Translations under genes and position numbers: made by a program
NCBI GenBank assembly: GCA_937958045.1
Contig: CALFXL010000051.1
Location: 1 to 34,781, forward strand
Origin: an uncultured Opitutaceae bacterium
GTDB lineage: Bacteria > Verrucomicrobiota > Verrucomicrobiia > Opitutales > Opitutaceae
DNA: 34,781 nt
Reading direction: 5' to 3'
The notes under the pieces: generated by a model
Told to the model about the DNA's origin: nothing
Databases searched by the model: none
The model's input: only the letters and a program-made list of their open reading frames with translations
Shown: positions 31,517 to 34,781 of the stretch, piece after piece
Layout of the letters: the number at the start of each line of letters is the position of its first letter
Position numbering within the stretch: the first letter of the stretch is position 1

Positions 31517-32887
31517 TTATTCCTCCAGCGCGCCGGTCAAAAAATACAGTTTTAGCAGCGCCAAATGCCGCTGGAGTCGCGCGGCGGTGTGCTCGGCGCG
31601 GGCCTGCAGCCAGTCGGATTCCGCCGTGAGCGCTTCGGAGGCAAGGAGTTCGCCCTGTTCGGACGCCTGGCGACGGATCGCGTGGGCGCGCTGGCGAAAC
31701 GCCTCGGCCTCGGCGGAAAGTCCGACGAGTTCGCGCGCGTGCGTGAACTGCAGAAAAGCCAGATGGACCTCGCGGGTCGCGTCTTCGCGAAGACGGTCGC
31801 GGTTGAGCGCGGCCTGGCGTTCTTGCGCGAGGCTGCGGGCGAGATCGGCTTTTTTGCCGCCGAAATCAAAAATCTCCCAATTGAGCAGAAGTCCGGCGGA
31901 AGTGTAGTCGCGCGGGATGAGCGGCACACCTTCCTGGCGGGAACCGCTGACAAACAACGCCAGATCGGGAATGCGTTTTTGTTTCGACGCGCTCACACCG
32001 GCGCGGGCTTTTTCCACGACTGTCTCCGCGAGGCGCGCGTCGTAGTGAAGCGAAGCGGCGGCGAGCCAGTCTTCGAGCGGACGCTCGGCGCGCGTCGGCA
32101 ACGAATCGAGTGCAAGCGGCGGCAACTCGGCGGCGGGGCGTCCGAGCAAATCGGCGAGCTGGAGACGGTATTCGACGATCTTTTGTTCGATGCGCACGAG
32201 CGCGGTGCGGGCTTCGGTGAGTTCGGCCTGCGCGCCGAGCACGACGGCATCGAGCACTTCGCCGGCGAGGCGTGCGTTTTCGGCATCGCGCAAACGCGCT
32301 TCGCGGGCGCGGACTTTGACGGCGGCGGCTTCGCGAAAAGCGTTTTCCGCGGCGAGCCCGGCGAAGAGTTGTTCGACCGCGTAACGCAAGCGCGCGCGCG
32401 TCTGCGCGTGTTCGATCTGCGCGTGTCTTTCGTCGGCGCGCGCCGCGACGATGCCGCTGTGGATGCGGAACTGCTGCGTGAGCGGCTGCATGAGCGTGAG
32501 GCCGACGACGTAGCGATTCCGGTTGCCGCGAATCAATGTGACGGTTTCCGCCGGGAAGGGACCGTATGTGGGCGAGAGCGGATCGAAGCCCGCACCGACG
32601 GCGACTTCGTCCACGATGCGATCGAGGCTGCCTTGGCTCACGGAATAATCGAGGCGGCGAAAATCGTGCCCGTAATAACCGAATCCGAGCAGCGAGGGAT
32701 AACGCCGGCTCTCGGCCTCGCGCCGCGAAGCATCGGCTTCGTCGCGCCGCGCGTCGGCGATGAGGCTGGCGCGGCTGTGCGCGAGCGCGAGCGCGGTGGC
32801 GCTTTCGAGCGTGAGCGGTGTTTCGCCGCGGACGATCGCGGCGGCGCACAGGCCGATCAAAACGGAAAAGGAAACGCGCGTGGTCAT
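31517..32887 (-). CDS. TolC-family outer-membrane efflux channel
   Basis: This 456-residue protein belongs to the TolC/OEP family, trimeric outer-membrane barrels with long periplasmic helices through which RND pumps export substrate. A signal peptide covers about 1-21 (MTTRVSFSVLIGLCAAAIVRG), then ETPLTLESATALALAHSRASLIADARRDEADA starts the first OEP repeat. Long helical stretches with Arg/Glu/Ala heptads occupy 150-270 and 340-440, with strand segments such as YVVGLTLMQPLTQQF and SAGLLLNWEIFDFGGKKADLA. ATG 32887 overlaps the TGA of the RND gene (ATGA), so both are translationally coupled. The frame is open further upstream through the RND gene, but that part is an out-of-phase reading of it. 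It is slightly unusual that the RND gene precedes the channel with no adaptor between them. Confidence 0.92.
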   Translation of the reverse strand: MTTRVSFSVLIGLCAAAIVRGETPLTLESATALALAHSRASLIADARRDEADASRREAESRRYPSLLGFGYYGHDFRRLDYSVSQGSLDRIVDEVAVGAGFDPLSPTYGPFPAETVTLIRGNRNRYVVGLTLMQPLTQQFRIHSGIVAARADERHAQIEHAQTRARLRYAVEQLFAGLAAENAFREAAAVKVRAREARLRDAENARLAGEVLDAVVLGAQAELTEARTALVRIEQKIVEYRLQLADLLGRPAAELPPLALDSLPTRAERPLEDWLAAASLHYDARLAETVVEKARAGVSASKQKRIPDLALFVSGSRQEGVPLIPRDYTSAGLLLNWEIFDFGGKKADLARSLAQERQAALNRDRLREDATREVHLAFLQFTHARELVGLSAEAEAFRQRAHAIRRQASEQGELLASEALTAESDWLQARAEHTAARLQRHLALLKLYFLTGALEE

Positions 32888-34781
32888 GCGGAAGGTCCTT
32901 CGACGGCGGGTTGCGCCGGCGTATTTTTCATCGCGAGCGCGTAGGCGGCGGGGATGGTGAGCAGCGTCATCACCATCGACCACAGTATCCCCACGGTGAA
33001 TACACTCGCGAGCGGCGCCCAGAGCGGCGAGCCGGAGATAATCATCGGAACGACGCCGACGGCGGCGGCCATCGACGTGAGGAAGATCGGCCGCATGCGT
33101 CGTTCGCCCGCGCGGAAAGCGGCGGTGGCGGCGTCGAGGTTTTCGTGACGACGCAGTTCGTCCGCGTGTTCGACGAGGATGATGGAGTTGCGAATCACGA
33201 TGCCGACGAGACTGATGAGGCCGACGGAGGCGGTGAAGCCGAGCGGATTGCCGGTGATGACGAGACCGAGCATCGCGCCGAAGAACGTGAGCGGGATCGC
33301 GAGCATCACGAGCAGCACGGGCCGCGTGGTTTTGAATTGGAACAACAACACGAGGAAGATCAGCACGACGCTCGCGACGAGCGCGCCGGCCATCTGCTCG
33401 AACGTATCGCTTTGTCCCTCCGCTTCGCCGCCGAGCTCGAAGCGATAACCGGGCGGCAACTTGACCTTGTTGAGCTCGGGCTGGATGCGCGCGAGCAACT
33501 CGCTCGGGAGCATCTCGCCTTCGGGCGAGGCGAGCACGGTGAGTGTGCGGACGCCATTGCGGCGCGAGATTTGTCCGGGCGACCACGACGGTTCGAGCGT
33601 GGCGACTTGCGCGAGCGGCACGCGGGAAAGCCCGAGCGGCGCGCGCAGCATGAAGCTGTTCAAGTCGGTGAACGCGTCGCGGTTTTCGTCCGCAAGACGC
33701 AGCACGATCGGGATCGGCGAGTCGTGTTCCCACAACTGCGTGACGGGCAAACCGGACACGCCGACCATGACCTGTTGCGCGATCACGCCGGTGGCGAGAC
33801 CCAGGCGGTTGGCGACTTCGCTGTGCACATCGAGATCGAGCGAGAAGGCTTGCGGGTAATCGTCGCGGACCTGCGTCGCGCCCGGTGTGCGGAGGAAAAT
33901 TTCTTTCACCTCATCGCCCAGGCGCCGCAGCACCGGCAGCTCGGGTCCGATGATGCGCACCTCGACCGGCGCATCGGTGGGAATGCCTTGTTGAAAACTC
34001 GCGACATTCACGCGTGCGCCGGGGAAACGACCGCGGAAACGTTCGCTGAAATCGCGCACGGCTTCCGTGGTTTCGACGACGCCGCGCGTGCTCACGAGCA
34101 ACATGCCGTAACTCGGTCGCGGAAACTCCGGCGCGAAACTGTAGTACACACGCGGCGCGGCCGTGCCGACAAACGCGCTGAAGTCCGTGATGCGTTCGTC
34201 GCGCGCGATTTCTTGTTCGATTTCGCGCACGATGCGATCGGTCGCTTCGAGGCGCGTGCCGAGCGGCATATCGACCTCGATGACGAACTGCGCGCGTTCG
34301 GCGGCGGGGAAAAACTTTTGCGAGATAAACGGCAGCAAGGCCGCGCCCGCGCCGAGCGAAAGCACGGCGACGATCAAGGTGAGCCAGGGATGCGCGAGCG
34401 TGCCGCGCACGGCGGGCGTGTAGAGACGTTGCGCGAAATTCAGCACGCGCGCACCGAGACTGTCGCCCTGCGCTTTCAGTCCCTGCCTGATAAACGCGTG
34501 ACAGAGCATCGGCGTGAGCAGCATCGCCACAATGAACGAAACGGAGAGCGCGATCGCGACGGTGACGGGAAGCGCGAGGATGAACTCGCCGACGGAGCCG
34601 GTGAGGAAAAACGCGAGCGGCGCGAACGCGAAGATGATGGCGATGGTCGCGGTGAACACCGGCACGCACAGATCGCCCGCGCTGCGCCACGCGGCGTCCC
34701 AACGCGAAAGACCTTCGTCGAGTTTTTCCACGTAGTTGTCGGCGATGACGATCGCGTCGTCCACCACCATGCCGAGCACGA
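32884..34781 (-). CDS. RND efflux transporter, N-terminal part beyond window edge
   Basis: The visible 632 residues are the C-terminal two thirds of an AcrB/HAE1-like RND pump, an inner-membrane proton-driven exporter. The visible part begins in transmembrane helix 4 with GMVVDDAIVIADN, the site of the paired Asp needed for proton translocation. It continues through helices 5-6 (IIFAFAPLAFFLTGSVGEFI), the second periplasmic porter/docking domain (KFFPAAERAQFVIEVDMPLGTRLEATDRIVREIE), and helices 8-12 with GIVIRNSIILVEHADELR and RMRPIFLTSMAAAVGVVPM. The Met at 34779 is internal; the real start lies outside, about 400 residues further. The membrane-fusion adaptor gene, if any, would be upstream. 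It is coupled to the TolC-like gene. The divergence from AcrB in the porter domain suggests a different substrate range; metal versus drug export is not decided. Confidence 0.93.
   Translation of the reverse strand, partial: VLGMVVDDAIVIADNYVEKLDEGLSRWDAAWRSAGDLCVPVFTATIAIIFAFAPLAFFLTGSVGEFILALPVTVAIALSVSFIVAMLLTPMLCHAFIRQGLKAQGDSLGARVLNFAQRLYTPAVRGTLAHPWLTLIVAVLSLGAGAALLPFISQKFFPAAERAQFVIEVDMPLGTRLEATDRIVREIEQEIARDERITDFSAFVGTAAPRVYYSFAPEFPRPSYGMLLVSTRGVVETTEAVRDFSERFRGRFPGARVNVASFQQGIPTDAPVEVRIIGPELPVLRRLGDEVKEIFLRTPGATQVRDDYPQAFSLDLDVHSEVANRLGLATGVIAQQVMVGVSGLPVTQLWEHDSPIPIVLRLADENRDAFTDLNSFMLRAPLGLSRVPLAQVATLEPSWSPGQISRRNGVRTLTVLASPEGEMLPSELLARIQPELNKVKLPPGYRFELGGEAEGQSDTFEQMAGALVASVVLIFLVLLFQFKTTRPVLLVMLAIPLTFFGAMLGLVITGNPLGFTASVGLISLVGIVIRNSIILVEHADELRRHENLDAATAAFRAGERRMRPIFLTSMAAAVGVVPMIISGSPLWAPLASVFTVGILWSMVMTLLTIPAAYALAMKNTPAQPAVEGPSA

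Noticed and set aside
30196..31629. A 477-codon open frame on the plus strand
   Set aside because: It is antisense to glyA and shows only Gly/Glu/Ala/Asp-rich low complexity.
31565..32944. A 459-codon open frame on the plus strand
   Set aside because: It is antisense to the TolC-like gene, with no recognisable domain or signal peptide.
1..34781. CRISPR arrays, tRNA or rRNA genes, insertion sequences, phage genes
   Set aside because: I saw no regularly spaced direct repeats, no TTCGA-type T-loops in the gaps, and no transposase, integrase or phage structural proteins.

Overview
The window is about 34.8 kb of GC-rich DNA (dense GCG/CGC, NNG/NNC codons) from a Gram-negative, outer-membrane-bearing bacterium. 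A PEP-CTERM surface protein, plant-polysaccharide hydrolases of families GH3, GH74 and GH28, a TonB-dependent receptor, an RND/TolC pump, a diheme cytochrome c and many starts without a clear Shine-Dalgarno fit a verrucomicrobium of the Opitutae/Opitutaceae type. That placement is inference from gene content; there is no rRNA or tRNA to test it.

Layout, left to right. 1-3.7 kb, minus strand: a GH3 beta-glucosidase cut by the left edge, a DUF4870-like membrane protein with its own terminator, a diheme cytochrome c and a small membrane protein. 3.9-6.6 kb, plus: a soluble three-PAS histidine kinase translationally coupled to a NarL/LuxR response regulator. 6.7-9.1 kb, minus: a membrane-anchored protein with four Ig-like repeats and an O-methyltransferase, divergent from a KamA-family lysine 2,3-aminomutase (9.2-10.5 kb, plus). 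10.5-10.7 kb: a hairpin-rich gap that may hold an sRNA. 10.75-13.0 kb, minus: a GH74 xyloglucanase. 13.1-15.4 kb, plus: a TPP riboswitch with terminator platform in front of a TonB-dependent receptor. 15.6-17.2 kb, minus: a GH28 polygalacturonase-like enzyme, divergent from a membrane-anchored DNA/RNA endonuclease and a pRiA4b ORF-3 family protein. 19.0-19.44 kb: a gene-poor transcription unit with a MerR-like promoter architecture, many hairpins and a very strong terminator. 19.5-20.05 kb: gamma-carbonic anhydrase-like protein. 20.1-21.0 kb, minus: metF. 21.05-23.6 kb, minus: an MFS transporter coupled to a lipoprotein aspartyl protease with a PDZ domain. 23.9-24.7 kb: PEP-CTERM protein. 24.8-27.8 kb, minus: CHASE-PAS hybrid histidine kinase. 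28.0-30.1 kb: TMTC-like membrane glycosyltransferase with TPRs, of clearly lower GC. 30.2-34.8 kb, minus: RND pump (N-terminus cut by the right edge), TolC-like channel and glyA.

Themes: (i) secreted degradation of xyloglucan/pectin and glucoside hydrolysis; (ii) thiamine-controlled outer-membrane uptake; (iii) one-carbon metabolism (metF, glyA); (iv) two separate phosphorelay modules; (v) cell-surface proteins (PEP-CTERM) and possible protein glycosylation. The parts least explained by known families are the 19.0-19.44 kb unit and the 10.5-10.7 kb gap; several divergent intergenic palindromes are candidate operators.
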